Both the position numbers and the translations under genes were made by a program. Under the pieces are notes generated by a model. The model was not told where the DNA came from. It made no database searches and worked only from the letters and a program-made list of their open reading frames with translations. From a virus, in the IMG/VR virus record IMGVR_UViG_3300014911_000031, positions 1 through 23,551 of that record: a stretch of 23,551 nucleotides of DNA, one strand, 5' to 3'. Shown in pieces: positions 16,098 through 22,758 of this stretch. Numbering within the stretch: the first letter of the stretch is position 1; each line of letters begins with the position of its first letter.

Positions 16098-16952
16098 CTA
16101 TGTCTGTCCGTATCTGATATCCACAGCAAAGGTGTCTCTGTATTCGGCTACGCCGTAGAGAACATCGGCAATCAAGACAGTAGCCAATCTCTTGGCTTCG
16201 TAATCTGTCTGAACCCGAATGCTTCTCTGCATAGCCAGAACGAACGCCTCTCTGTGGAACATCATTGAGTGAACAAGGCTGGTAACAGCAGGAACTTGCT
16301 CGGTGAAGTGGACACGGACACCATAGATTGTTCCTATCTTGCCACCAACAAGCGGATTTTCTGAACCACCGCTACCAATAGCGTCATAGCGGACAAAGTC
16401 GTCCATCTCAAACAAGTCTTGATGACCATAGCTCTCAACCACCCAATGCAAGTCATCAAGTGGAGCTCCAGCTGCCTCAAGTTTTTGGATAGCACCAGTA
16501 ATGAAGGTTTTAGCTAAACCAACATTATTTGTGGTAGCACCAACAGTTTGAGACAAGCCAGAGTAAAGAGCCATTAAGTCATCATCAACCAACTTACCGA
16601 TAGCATAACCAAGCTTCTGCGTATACTCCTTGAGGAGGTTAGCTTGAGCTTGGACTGAGGCGATATCCTCAATATCAACACGAGCAACGCCGTGTTTGTC
16701 TATTGAGATATCGGTTGTGCTTTCGGTAGTGGCTGATTGCGGAGCTTCAGTGTTGGCTTGTTTGTAGGTGGCGGTGATGTTTGACAGATTAGGAACATGG
16801 ATTGTGTCCCCTTTCTGCTTCACATCAGCGTCAAACCTCTTCACCAACTTCGCCATCACCAACTTGTTCTCAACAGCTCGCTTGATTTCATTACTCCATA
16901 TTTCAGGAATAAAAGCACCAGCAACACCAACGGTGATGTTAGTATCAGCCAT
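16098..16952 (-). CDS. Major capsid protein
   Basis: 284 residues with features of an HK97-fold coat protein of the podovirus/T7-like kind. The N-terminal helix (FIPEIWSNEIKRAVENKLVMAKLVKRF) is followed by DADVKQKGDTIHVPNLSNITATYK. A spine-helix region (DIASVQAQANLLKEYTQKLGYAIGKLVDDDLMALYSG) and a domain ending QTDYEAKRLATVLIADVLYGVAEYRDTFAVDIR come next; this last pattern is characteristic of these coat proteins. It is directly downstream of the scaffold gene. The 39-nt gap holds a perfect 16-bp palindrome. No Shine-Dalgarno is obvious before ATG 16952. It should be the most abundant virion protein. Confidence 0.9.
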   Translation of the reverse strand: MADTNITVGVAGAFIPEIWSNEIKRAVENKLVMAKLVKRFDADVKQKGDTIHVPNLSNITATYKQANTEAPQSATTESTTDISIDKHGVARVDIEDIASVQAQANLLKEYTQKLGYAIGKLVDDDLMALYSGLSQTVGATTNNVGLAKTFITGAIQKLEAAGAPLDDLHWVVESYGHQDLFEMDDFVRYDAIGSGGSENPLVGGKIGTIYGVRVHFTEQVPAVTSLVHSMMFHREAFVLAMQRSIRVQTDYEAKRLATVLIADVLYGVAEYRDTFAVDIRYGQT

Positions 16953-16962
16953 ATTGCCCGAA

Positions 16963-16978
16963 TTAGTTTATAAACTAA
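16963..16978. repeat. Perfect 16-bp palindrome before the capsid gene
   Basis: TTAGTTTA followed directly by TAAACTAA, a loop-free two-fold symmetric site 10 nt upstream of the capsid ATG and 14 nt after the scaffold stop. As DNA it suits a dimeric regulator; as RNA it would form only a weak AT stem. Function unknown. Confidence 0.6.
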
Positions 16979-16991
16979 CTGGGGAATAGGA

Positions 16992-17699
16992 CTACTCTAA
17001 TACGCCTCCACCTTGCTGTAGGCTTCGGAGAATTTCGTCACGGTGTTTCTCATACTCCTCTGGAGAAAGAGAAGCAATTGCCTCTCTTGTCCAGCCACCG
17101 CCTGCTTTCTTCCCCTTGCCTGACGGGGTGGAAGCACCAGCTGATTTCTCAGCCACGCTGGCAAGAGCTTCCTTTTTCCCCTCTTCCTTGCCGATTTTCG
17201 TCATTTGGTCTTGAAGCTCTTTTGCTACTTCCGCAATGGTTTTTGTTCTGCCTGACGCATTCCAAGCACCGATAACTGCTGCGGCAAGGCGGTCGTTGCT
17301 TTTCAGTTCGGGAAACTTCTCTTCAGCTTCCCTAATCTGAATAGCTACTTCCGCTTCTTGACGAGCAATTGCGGCAACTTTGGAAGGGTCAACAGCAGCT
17401 TCTTCAGGAGGGAAAGCTCCCTCAGGCTGGTAGCCTTGAGCTTCTGGGAAAGGAGACGGGATTTCTCCCTTAGCAACACTTTCCCAATACTTTTTTTCCT
17501 CAACCAACTGACGAATTCGACGAGCGGCACGACTTTCTCCTTTCGGAGAAGTGCCTGTGTCTTCTGCCTCTGCTTCAGTGTCTTCGGCTTTAGACACATC
17601 AGCTTCAGCAGTGGGCTCTTCTTCACTTGCCGAAGGTGATGAGGTGTCCCCTACCTCTTCATCTTTTACGGCTTCGTTCTTGATTTCTTCATCTGGCAT
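16992..17699 (-). CDS. Capsid scaffolding protein
   Basis: 235 residues, highly acidic in the first 55 (runs of Glu/Asp/Ala/Ser/Thr), then helical (AARRIRQLVEEKKYWESVA near 59-77). A Pro-rich linker (about 80-100) follows, then a second helical region with AEKFPELK-like segments, ending in a Gly/Lys hinge and TREAIASLSPEEYEKHRDEIL. This acidic, flexible, helix-ended design and its position immediately upstream of the capsid gene are typical of scaffolds, which guide capsid assembly and then leave. It has one of the best ribosome sites in the window (AAGGAGG, complement of 17704-17710, 4 nt before the ATG), consistent with high expression. It follows the structured leader 17764-17880. Confidence 0.85.
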   Translation of the reverse strand: MPDEEIKNEAVKDEEVGDTSSPSASEEEPTAEADVSKAEDTEAEAEDTGTSPKGESRAARRIRQLVEEKKYWESVAKGEIPSPFPEAQGYQPEGAFPPEEAAVDPSKVAAIARQEAEVAIQIREAEEKFPELKSNDRLAAAVIGAWNASGRTKTIAEVAKELQDQMTKIGKEEGKKEALASVAEKSAGASTPSGKGKKAGGGWTREAIASLSPEEYEKHRDEILRSLQQGGGVLE

Positions 17700-17763
17700 A
17701 CAGCCTCCTTACTACGCTTTTTAGGAGTTTGCGATTCTCCCGCAGTTTTACGAGTTGCGAGCT

Positions 17764-17880
17764 CGTTAGTTTTTTAATCCAGCCTGAATAGGCTGATGGA
17801 GACAACAAAAAGATGGGCGCTACTCATTGCCCATCTTTAATGCTTAATTCTAATTTTGTTGTCCCCAACAGACTATTCTA
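17764..17880 (-). promoter_or_regulatory. Structured leader / terminator-like region before scaffold and capsid genes
   Basis: On the minus strand three stems occur. The inner hairpin is AAAGATGGGC (17838-17829) with GCCCATCTTT (17818-17809), 10 perfect bp, followed by TTGTTG, which looks like an intrinsic terminator. An outer pair, GACAACAAAA (17863-17854) with TTTTGTTGTC (17810-17801), encloses it and pairs with its U-tract. A smaller stem CAGCCT/AGGCTG lies at 17780-17795. The gap of 225 nt holds no other gene. The leader would start near 17879 and reach the scaffold Shine-Dalgarno at 17710. It may end transcripts from upstream or act as a regulated attenuator. Confidence 0.6.
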
Positions 17881-17885
17881 ACTAT

Positions 17886-17914
17886 CCTATAACACAGATA
17901 ACAAACTTTGTCAA
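17886..17914 (-). promoter_or_regulatory. Predicted promoter of the scaffold and capsid genes
   Basis: On the minus strand, TTGACA (complement of 17909-17914), a 17-nt spacer and TATAGG (complement of 17886-17891). It begins 11 nt after the stop of the basic-protein gene. It would drive the scaffold and capsid genes through the structured leader. Confidence 0.6.
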
Positions 17915-17924
17915 GTTTTTCAAG

Positions 17925-18146
17925 CTATTTCTTCTTTTTTCTCCTCGTCCTTCTTCTTTTTCGCACCTTTCTCCAATAAACCTTGCCAGCTACACGCTTT
18001 CCAGCCGCTTTTGAACCATACCTTTTGGCTGCTTTCCTGGCAATTCTGGAAAAACCACCAGTTTTGTAAGTTCTTCCCAATCTTCTAACTGCGGCTCTAC
18101 CTCTTTTTCCTTTTGGTTTTAGCCTTCTTGCTCTTTTTCTTGGCAT
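17925..18146 (-). CDS. Very basic small protein (DNA-condensing candidate)
   Basis: 73 residues, roughly half Arg or Lys, with almost no acidic residues. The start is MPRKRARRLKPKGKRGRAA and the end is a run of Arg/Lys (KVRKRRRTRRKKKK). The central YKTGGFSRIARKAAKRYGSKAAGKRVAGKVYW resembles short basic phage proteins of the procapsid region. It overlaps the next gene by 50 nt in a different frame, so both frames in the overlap must encode basic residues. It may neutralise packaged DNA, like a protamine or internal head protein, or it may bind nucleic acid during packaging. Function is inferred from composition. Confidence 0.6.
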   Translation of the reverse strand: MPRKRARRLKPKGKRGRAAVRRLGRTYKTGGFSRIARKAAKRYGSKAAGKRVAGKVYWRKVRKRRRTRRKKKK

Positions 18147-18309
18147 AAGATTTTTTTAGTTTCCCTCTTTCTCTCTTTGACCTTGCTCCAAAGATATTGT
18201 CATACTTACCGCTGTTAAGCATAGCGTGATAAATCTGGGTGGCTTTGTCTGTGCCATAGGTTTTTACCAAAGAGGCATAAAGTTCTTTTTCTTTTTTAGT
18301 GTAAGGCAT
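18097..18309 (-). CDS. Small basic-tailed protein
   Basis: 70 residues. The N-terminal 42 form a compact helical domain (TKKEKELYASLVKTYGTDKATQIYHAMLNSGKYDNIFG). The C-terminal 28 are nearly all Lys/Arg/Ser (SKKAKTKRKKR at the end). The last 50 nt overlap the start of the following basic gene. Its ATG overlaps the upstream stop by one base (TAATG). Similar small helix-plus-basic-tail proteins occur near phage portal genes, from memory. DNA contact is likely; the exact role is unknown. Confidence 0.6.
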   Translation of the reverse strand: MPYTKKEKELYASLVKTYGTDKATQIYHAMLNSGKYDNIFGARSKRERGKLKKSYAKKKSKKAKTKRKKR

Positions 18310-18638
18310 TAACTCTCATTTAGTTTGCGTAATGTATCCAGTTTTGCTTTAGCACCTTTGCCCTGTTTTATCACAACCTCAACTACATCTAAAATTCTCT
18401 TCATTGCTCTGGCAATAGCCACTTTCTCCTGATAAACCTTAATACTTTTGAAACCAGGGTCTATTGCTGCCTTTGCTATCATATCAATCTCTTTTTCTAA
18501 AATCTTTTTCAACAACTTCCAACCCTCTGTCTGTGCCATCTCGTTAATCAAGCTGGCTTGTTTTTGGGTAGATAACAACTTCTTTTCAAACTCATCAAGA
18601 TTGTAATTGGGGTGATAAATAATTTCATCTTCTTTCAT
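18309..18638 (-). CDS. Helical protein between portal and basic proteins
   Basis: 109 residues, predicted all helical: an acidic N-terminus (MKEDEIIYHPNYNLDEFEKKLLSTQKQA), a middle helix (GWKLLKKILEKEIDMIAKAAID) and a basic C-terminal helix (KVAIARAMKRILDVVEVVIKQGKGAKAK). It sits 15 nt after the portal gene in the packaging operon. No family is recognised. Its place, between portal and scaffold, is where small portal-associated or head-completion proteins often lie. The start ATG 18638 has no Shine-Dalgarno. Confidence 0.62.
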   Translation of the reverse strand: MKEDEIIYHPNYNLDEFEKKLLSTQKQASLINEMAQTEGWKLLKKILEKEIDMIAKAAIDPGFKSIKVYQEKVAIARAMKRILDVVEVVIKQGKGAKAKLDTLRKLNES

Positions 18639-18653
18639 ATTTTGTTTAGTTTA

Positions 18654-20438
18654 TTAACCCAATTCTTCTGGTCTTATCAATGGCGGAACTCCGCCAAGTT
18701 CAGCTGTTGTTGGCACTCGAACTTCAGTTATTGGTTCTCGTGTTGGAGGCTGGGCTGTTGTTCCTGACATATCAAGCTCCTCGCCACCCTGCATAGGTGG
18801 TTGCTCCCCCATCTCGTTTATAACATTCTCTACATTCCTAAAACCAAACTTCTCGGCAATTCTCTTGGCAACTTCCTCTTTCTTCCAGAGCGGGTCGTCC
18901 TTTATAAGCATATAGAAATTAACCAGCTCTTCCTTTGTAACATCGTGTGGGTCAGGAGCTGTTGAGCCAGCCTCTGGAACAACATCATATTCACCCACAA
19001 TATCTTGGGGGGTAACAGAGGTATAAACAACTCCATCTTCACCAAAAATCCTAATCTCTTTCTCGTCAGTAAGATATTGTTGATAAAGAGAAAGAACCAA
19101 ATAACCAAGCCTTTTAAGAGTTATTTTCTCAAAAAGCTGTATCTTGTGCTGGAAACGAAAGTTTGCTTGAGCAGTCTTTATCTGGACTTCTCCAAGAGTT
19201 TCATCTGTGGGGGTTTTCATTCCCCGAATATAGTCAGTAATACCAAGTATTTCCTGTATCTGCTGCCTCCAGAAACCAAGCTCTTCAAAAGCCCTACCAG
19301 TTACATTGGGAAACTCTATTGGTTCAACATCAGCCAAATCATTAACATGGATAATCTGCCCCTGCATTGGCACAAGTTCAGCGTCATCAACCGTTGGCTT
19401 TGCCTTCCACATCAAATTCAAAATCATATTCACATTGTCAATACGCTGATTAGTAACCGTGTTAATAACCGCCTGTATCTTTTCAATCGGTTCAATTTCA
19501 CCCCTACCCCAGAACTCACCAGGAACAACACTATCAATCATCATCACAAAGGGATAATCATCGTGCCAATAAGGAAATGGGTATTGACGCAATAAAATAT
19601 CATAGTCTTTGGCTATAAGAGTAACCGTCTTGGTTTGCCTATCCCACATTTCAAGCAACTCAACCTCATCAACGGTGTCATCTTTTATGGTGGTATCAAT
19701 TCCTAAAGTTTTTCTCTTATCTACTTCTTGTTGGGAGCGGTCAACAGAACCTTTAACTTTTGCTTTTAAAGCCCTTAAATTAACATAAGGGACAATGGTC
19801 TCTGCCACCTCCTCCATTCCAGCTTCTTTCAACTGCTTGATGTTTCTCTCCATATCTGCCTGCTGTTTCTCCAGTTCAGATATGGTTGTGTAAATCCTAT
19901 GGATAATCCAACGGCAGTCATCTAAAGATGTTGCTTGGGGGTCAACAAAAATATCGTAGATGTTAATATATTCAAAATCTGGGTCATCATATGTAACCAC
20001 AACATCTTCCTTTACTTTTCCTTCTTCGTCCCTAAACTTCTTTTTGGTGGTCTCAAACTTCCAAGTAATCTTGCCAAACGAAGTGCCATAGATTAAAGCC
20101 GCCTTAACCATTTGAACCAGTGTCTCAAAGGCATCAGACTTGTTATACCAATAAGAGAAAAGCTGGGAAGACTTCTTTGCTTTTACAACATCATCGCTAC
20201 CAACGGGAATATAGTTAATAGTCGGGTTTCTGTTAAGCATTCTCGGCACAAGCGTCTCTACTGCTGACCAAGCAGTGGGAACAAAAACCTTACTTCCATT
20301 AGGAAGAGTGATGTTAGAGGAAAAAGTAGCATTAAAAATATCATCAAACCTCCTAAACCTATTAAATAGAGTTCTTTGTGATTGCTGGGCTATATCAAAT
20401 CTTGAAAGAGTTTTTTTAACATCTGCTTTAGTAGGCAT
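18654..20438 (-). CDS. Portal protein
   Basis: 594 residues, the usual length for podovirus and P22-like portals, which form the 12-subunit ring through which DNA is packaged. Features include the N-terminal helix (RTLFNRFRRFDDIFNATF), the segment KVFVPTAWSAVETLVPRML (about 46-64), AALIYGTSFGKITW (near 108-121) and YINIYDIFVDPQATSLDDCRWIIHR (about 155-179). The long stem helix KIQAVINTVTNQRIDNVNMILN and the motif DYIRGMKTPTDETLGEVQIKTAQANFRFQHKI are the strongest family matches. It lies directly downstream of the terminase genes and overlaps the DUF5659-like gene by 11 nt. The C-terminal 80 residues are Pro/Thr-rich and probably disordered or in the barrel. Confidence 0.9.
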   Translation of the reverse strand: MPTKADVKKTLSRFDIAQQSQRTLFNRFRRFDDIFNATFSSNITLPNGSKVFVPTAWSAVETLVPRMLNRNPTINYIPVGSDDVVKAKKSSQLFSYWYNKSDAFETLVQMVKAALIYGTSFGKITWKFETTKKKFRDEEGKVKEDVVVTYDDPDFEYINIYDIFVDPQATSLDDCRWIIHRIYTTISELEKQQADMERNIKQLKEAGMEEVAETIVPYVNLRALKAKVKGSVDRSQQEVDKRKTLGIDTTIKDDTVDEVELLEMWDRQTKTVTLIAKDYDILLRQYPFPYWHDDYPFVMMIDSVVPGEFWGRGEIEPIEKIQAVINTVTNQRIDNVNMILNLMWKAKPTVDDAELVPMQGQIIHVNDLADVEPIEFPNVTGRAFEELGFWRQQIQEILGITDYIRGMKTPTDETLGEVQIKTAQANFRFQHKIQLFEKITLKRLGYLVLSLYQQYLTDEKEIRIFGEDGVVYTSVTPQDIVGEYDVVPEAGSTAPDPHDVTKEELVNFYMLIKDDPLWKKEEVAKRIAEKFGFRNVENVINEMGEQPPMQGGEELDMSGTTAQPPTREPITEVRVPTTAELGGVPPLIRPEELG

Positions 20439-20694
20439 TATATCTATTAAGTTCAGAATAGATTAGGCTCTTTAAGCTCTTAATCGTCTGGAAATAATCA
20501 AATGGTTCTACTTTTAATTCTCTGTTGTAGAATTTCTGGGAAACCTCTTCAGCCTTTTTGGCTGGAGAAAAATAGAAAATCAACTTCTTTTCAGTTTCTT
20601 GTGATGTTCCTTCAAATTTAATTCCTTTCGTCATTCTTAATACCGCTACCAGCGGTAAATCGCTTGATGAAAATAGTTTTTCTTGCTTTGCCAT
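20428..20694 (-). CDS. DUF5659-like small protein
   Basis: 88 residues with the pattern SSSDLPLVAVLRMTKGIKFEG, then KKLIFYF, then KFYNRELKVEPFDYFQTIKSLKSLIYS. This order (a DL-x-AA helix, a short FxF strand, and 'F-Y-ELKVEP..Y' leading into a final helix) matches my memory of DUF5659, small proteins of unknown function encoded near phage packaging genes. It lies 2 nt after the large terminase gene and overlaps the portal start by 11 nt, so it is co-expressed with them. Confidence 0.6.
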   Translation of the reverse strand: MAKQEKLFSSSDLPLVAVLRMTKGIKFEGTSQETEKKLIFYFSPAKKAEEVSQKFYNRELKVEPFDYFQTIKSLKSLIYSELNRYNAY

Positions 20695-20695
20695 A

Positions 20696-22003
20696 TTAAA
20701 TTGCTATTTTACCATACCCTGTTATAGGGTCTCCGCCCACTAATATGCGTCGTTTTCTCCTCTTTGTCAAGTGTGGCACATCATAATCATAAATAAAATC
20801 ACCTAAAGCGTCCATAGCGTGGTCAAAAGCCTTAACAGGAAGCTCACTTGGATTGCGTTCTGATGTTCTTGCCGAAGGATAAGAATAGTTCTCAAACTCA
20901 AATATGGTGTTGTGGCAATTGTCAGTCACATATAAGCGTGGCTTGCCAGTTATTGGACTTGGTTTTAATCTCTCAATTACTTTCTTTATCTTGGCTTTCA
21001 CATAGTTTTCCCTATCATCACCCTTCTTTGATACCCCCCTACAATAAATGCCATACTGCTCCAGCTCTTTAATCTGTTGAGCCGCCGCACTATCAGCTGT
21101 TCTTCCCCTTATCTCAAGCGTATATTCCTTCTGTTTTATCCTCTCTGCCAATTCTTTAATAGTCAAACCAGCCTCATAAACCTCATCAAAAATAACCATT
21201 GTATCATCTGGCTTAATAGCTATCCATAAAACAGCGGTAGGATTTACCTGACCAAAATCAATAGCTGTATAAATAGTCCATTCTGGGGGTATTGTCTTGA
21301 GTGGCTTGATAACATGCGTATCCCTATCAAACTCTTTATAAACAGCCCCAGCTAAACGCCTAAATTCCGCTAAAAACTCTTGGGCAAAAGTATCCTCGTC
21401 CATCTGTGCCCTTGCTTCCTCAATTTCACTCTTGGGAATATACGGATTGTCGTAGGTAGTGAAATGAAACTTCTCAAACTTATTTGGGTTAGCCTTCTGC
21501 CACAACTCATAAAAATGGTTATATCCTTTAGGCGTGGAAATAAACCAAGCCCAACCCTTACTATCAACAAGCATTGGTCTAACAATCTCAAACCAAATAT
21601 GGGGCTTAATATAGGAATACTCGTCCATTATCACCCCGCTTAAACCAACACCACGCAAAGAGTGCTCTTTATCAGAACCCTTTAAGGCAATGTTTGAACC
21701 ATTAGCCAAATCAACCTCTAAATCAACATGTCTTACTTTTTTAACAATTCCTGGTATTTTCTCCAAAATCCCCAAAAGCGTCTTCCAAGCAACGCTTTTA
21801 GCCTGCCTGTAAGTAGGATAAATAATCCAGTAATCACCAGGTTTTCTCAAAGAAGCAATTACAATCTCATTTAAGGCAAGTAAAGTTTTTCCAAAGCGCC
21901 TCCCACACCTGATAATCTTGTATCTTTTGGGAGACTCAACAATCAACTTTTGGGCTGGGTGCGGAGTGTATAGTTTTATCGTCCTCTGCGAACCAAAGGG
22001 CAT
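20696..22003 (-). CDS. terL: Terminase large subunit (packaging ATPase and nuclease)
   Basis: 435 residues with both terminase domains. ATPase: adenine-side segment YTPHPAQKLIV (12-22), Walker A CGRRFGKT (33-40), Walker B VIMDE (124-128, catalytic Glu128) and coupling motif FISTPKG (154-160). Nuclease (RNase H fold): Asp249 in YTAIDFGQVNP, Asp304 in TADSA and acidic residues in AFDHAMDALGDF (392-403, typical of TerL C-termini). It cuts concatemeric DNA and drives it into the procapsid through the portal. It lies 4 nt after the small subunit gene and 2 nt before the DUF5659-like gene. ATG 22003 has no Shine-Dalgarno, so coupling to the small subunit is likely. Confidence 0.93.
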   Translation of the reverse strand: MPFGSQRTIKLYTPHPAQKLIVESPKRYKIIRCGRRFGKTLLALNEIVIASLRKPGDYWIIYPTYRQAKSVAWKTLLGILEKIPGIVKKVRHVDLEVDLANGSNIALKGSDKEHSLRGVGLSGVIMDEYSYIKPHIWFEIVRPMLVDSKGWAWFISTPKGYNHFYELWQKANPNKFEKFHFTTYDNPYIPKSEIEEARAQMDEDTFAQEFLAEFRRLAGAVYKEFDRDTHVIKPLKTIPPEWTIYTAIDFGQVNPTAVLWIAIKPDDTMVIFDEVYEAGLTIKELAERIKQKEYTLEIRGRTADSAAAQQIKELEQYGIYCRGVSKKGDDRENYVKAKIKKVIERLKPSPITGKPRLYVTDNCHNTIFEFENYSYPSARTSERNPSELPVKAFDHAMDALGDFIYDYDVPHLTKRRKRRILVGGDPITGYGKIAI

Positions 22004-22007
22004 AATG

Positions 22008-22568
22008 TTATTTTAACTTCTCTATCTTTATTTTCTCCTTTTTGTTATTAACGGCAAGGGTAGGCAACTTGCCAACATACTTCTTGCTTCCACCCTCTCT
22101 AACCTCTATTTTTTCCTGAACAATATTCGCTGTCTTTCTCTTATCATCTTTGCCATACTCTCCCCTTGTAACCACAATGGTAGTTCCACCATATTTGCGA
22201 CTAAGCTCTGACGAGCCTATTTCCACCTTAATCCCCAAGCGGTCTAATATCTCAATTGCCGCCTTAATCCTGATATTCTCATTTAAAGAGTCCAAAAGTT
22301 CAACAAGCGTTTGAGCCGCTTTGGTAGAGCCACTCCTTAAAACCTCTAAAGCACCATTTCTAATCCTATTAAGCTCTGCCGCCTGAAACTCTTTATAAGC
22401 CTTGTGTAGTTTCCCTCCTTTTCTAAACCAAACCTTAATAGTAATCTGGCTCTTGCCAACAGCTTCAGCAATCTGCTTATAAGTAGCCCCTTTAAACTTC
22501 ATTTCCAAAGCCTTGTAATGCTCTGGAGTGAGACCATGAAACTTGCTGTGTAGCTTCCCTTTTACCAT
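22008..22568 (-). CDS. terS: Terminase small subunit
   Basis: 186 residues. Residues 14-50 form a helix-turn-helix (PEHYKALEMKFKGATYKQIA, then EAVGKSQITIKVWFRKGG), followed by the helical oligomerisation region (ALEVLRSGSTKAAQTLVELLDSLNENIRIKAAIEILDRLGIK). This layout and its position directly before TerL identify a small terminase subunit, which recognises the packaging site on DNA and loads the large subunit. The C-terminal 60 residues are basic and less ordered. The ATG is only 5 nt after a predicted -10 box, so its mRNA may be leaderless. It is also the first gene after the small RNA terminator. Confidence 0.85.
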   Translation of the reverse strand: MVKGKLHSKFHGLTPEHYKALEMKFKGATYKQIAEAVGKSQITIKVWFRKGGKLHKAYKEFQAAELNRIRNGALEVLRSGSTKAAQTLVELLDSLNENIRIKAAIEILDRLGIKVEIGSSELSRKYGGTTIVVTRGEYGKDDKRKTANIVQEKIEVREGGSKKYVGKLPTLAVNNKKEKIKIEKLK

Positions 22569-22573
22569 TGTTT

Positions 22574-22604
22574 ATATTACTCCACAATAATTAGAAAATG
22601 TCAA
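22574..22604 (-). promoter_or_regulatory. Predicted promoter of the packaging operon, leaderless geometry
   Basis: On the minus strand, TTGACA (complement of 22599-22604), a 19-nt spacer and TAATAT (complement of 22574-22579). The terminase ATG follows after 5 nt, so initiation should fall on or beside the start codon. The -35 begins directly after the T run of the small RNA terminator. Confidence 0.6.
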
Positions 22605-22605
22605 G

Positions 22606-22630
22606 AAAAACCCCCGCCAAAAGACGGGGG
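22606..22630 (-). terminator. Intrinsic terminator of the small RNA / packaging leader
   Basis: On the minus strand, CCCCCGTC, loop TTTT, GGCGGGGG, then TTTTTCTT. This gives an 8-bp stem (seven Watson-Crick pairs and one G-U) with an immediate U-tract, a textbook intrinsic terminator for leftward transcription. Confidence 0.88.
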
Positions 22631-22642
22631 AGAGGGGAAGAT

Positions 22643-22665
22643 GCTCTTGGTGATGCTATACAAGA
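22643..22665. repeat. 23-bp direct repeat, copy 1 (in small RNA)
   Basis: Identical over 23 bases to 23007-23029. Begins GCTCTTGG and ends ATACAAGA. The repeat carries an imperfect dyad with arms TCTTG and CAAGA separated by 11 nt. It lies inside the predicted small RNA. Confidence 0.95.
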
Positions 22666-22681
22666 CTTCTCCTCGATTATT

Positions 22682-22710
22682 ACTATAACACATAATGAAA
22701 ACAATGTCAA
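22682..22710 (-). promoter_or_regulatory. Strong sigma70-type promoter of the small RNA
   Basis: On the minus strand, TTGACA (complement of 22705-22710), an exact 17-nt spacer and TATAGT (complement of 22682-22687, 5 of 6). It is the best promoter match in the window. Initiation would fall near 22675. Its -35 is 12 nt from the -35 of the divergent plus-strand promoter. Confidence 0.8.
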
Positions 22711-22722
22711 GAAATTTTACAC

Positions 22723-22751
22723 TTGACAAAAAAACAACAGGGGTGTAGAGT
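22723..22751 (+). promoter_or_regulatory. Predicted early promoter, leaderless geometry
   Basis: TTGACA (22723-22728), a 17-nt spacer and TAGAGT (22746-22751, 4 of 6). The ATG at 22759 follows after 7 nt. It is back to back with the small-RNA promoter. The TTG of the -35 box should not be taken as the start codon of the following gene. Confidence 0.65.
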
Positions 22752-22758
22752 AAAAAAA

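Larger units (their letters stand above)
22605..22675 (-). ncRNA. Predicted ~70-nt antisense small RNA (or attenuated leader)
   Basis: It is bounded by the promoter 22682-22710 and the terminator 22606-22630, so the product would be about 70 nt. The 5' part carries GAGGAG, then the exact complement of 23007-23029 (bases 22665 to 22643), then a C/U-rich spacer and the terminator hairpin. The complement covers codons 5-12 of the winged-helix gene. Pairing continues through seven further bases with A-U and G-U pairs (GGAGAAG against a run of seven U). A TTG-started 20-codon frame (22663-22601), 5 nt after GAGGAG, also crosses the terminator, so an attenuator peptide is an alternative. No known RNA family is recognised. 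Confidence 0.6.

Noticed and set aside
19005-19595. 196-residue plus-strand open frame
   Set aside because: Shadow of the portal gene, which has clear family motifs on the other strand.
22723-22758. TTG start codon at 22723, extending the small early protein by 12 residues
   Set aside because: The TTG is the first part of the TTGACA -35 box and has no ribosome site. The ATG at 22759 follows the -10 box.
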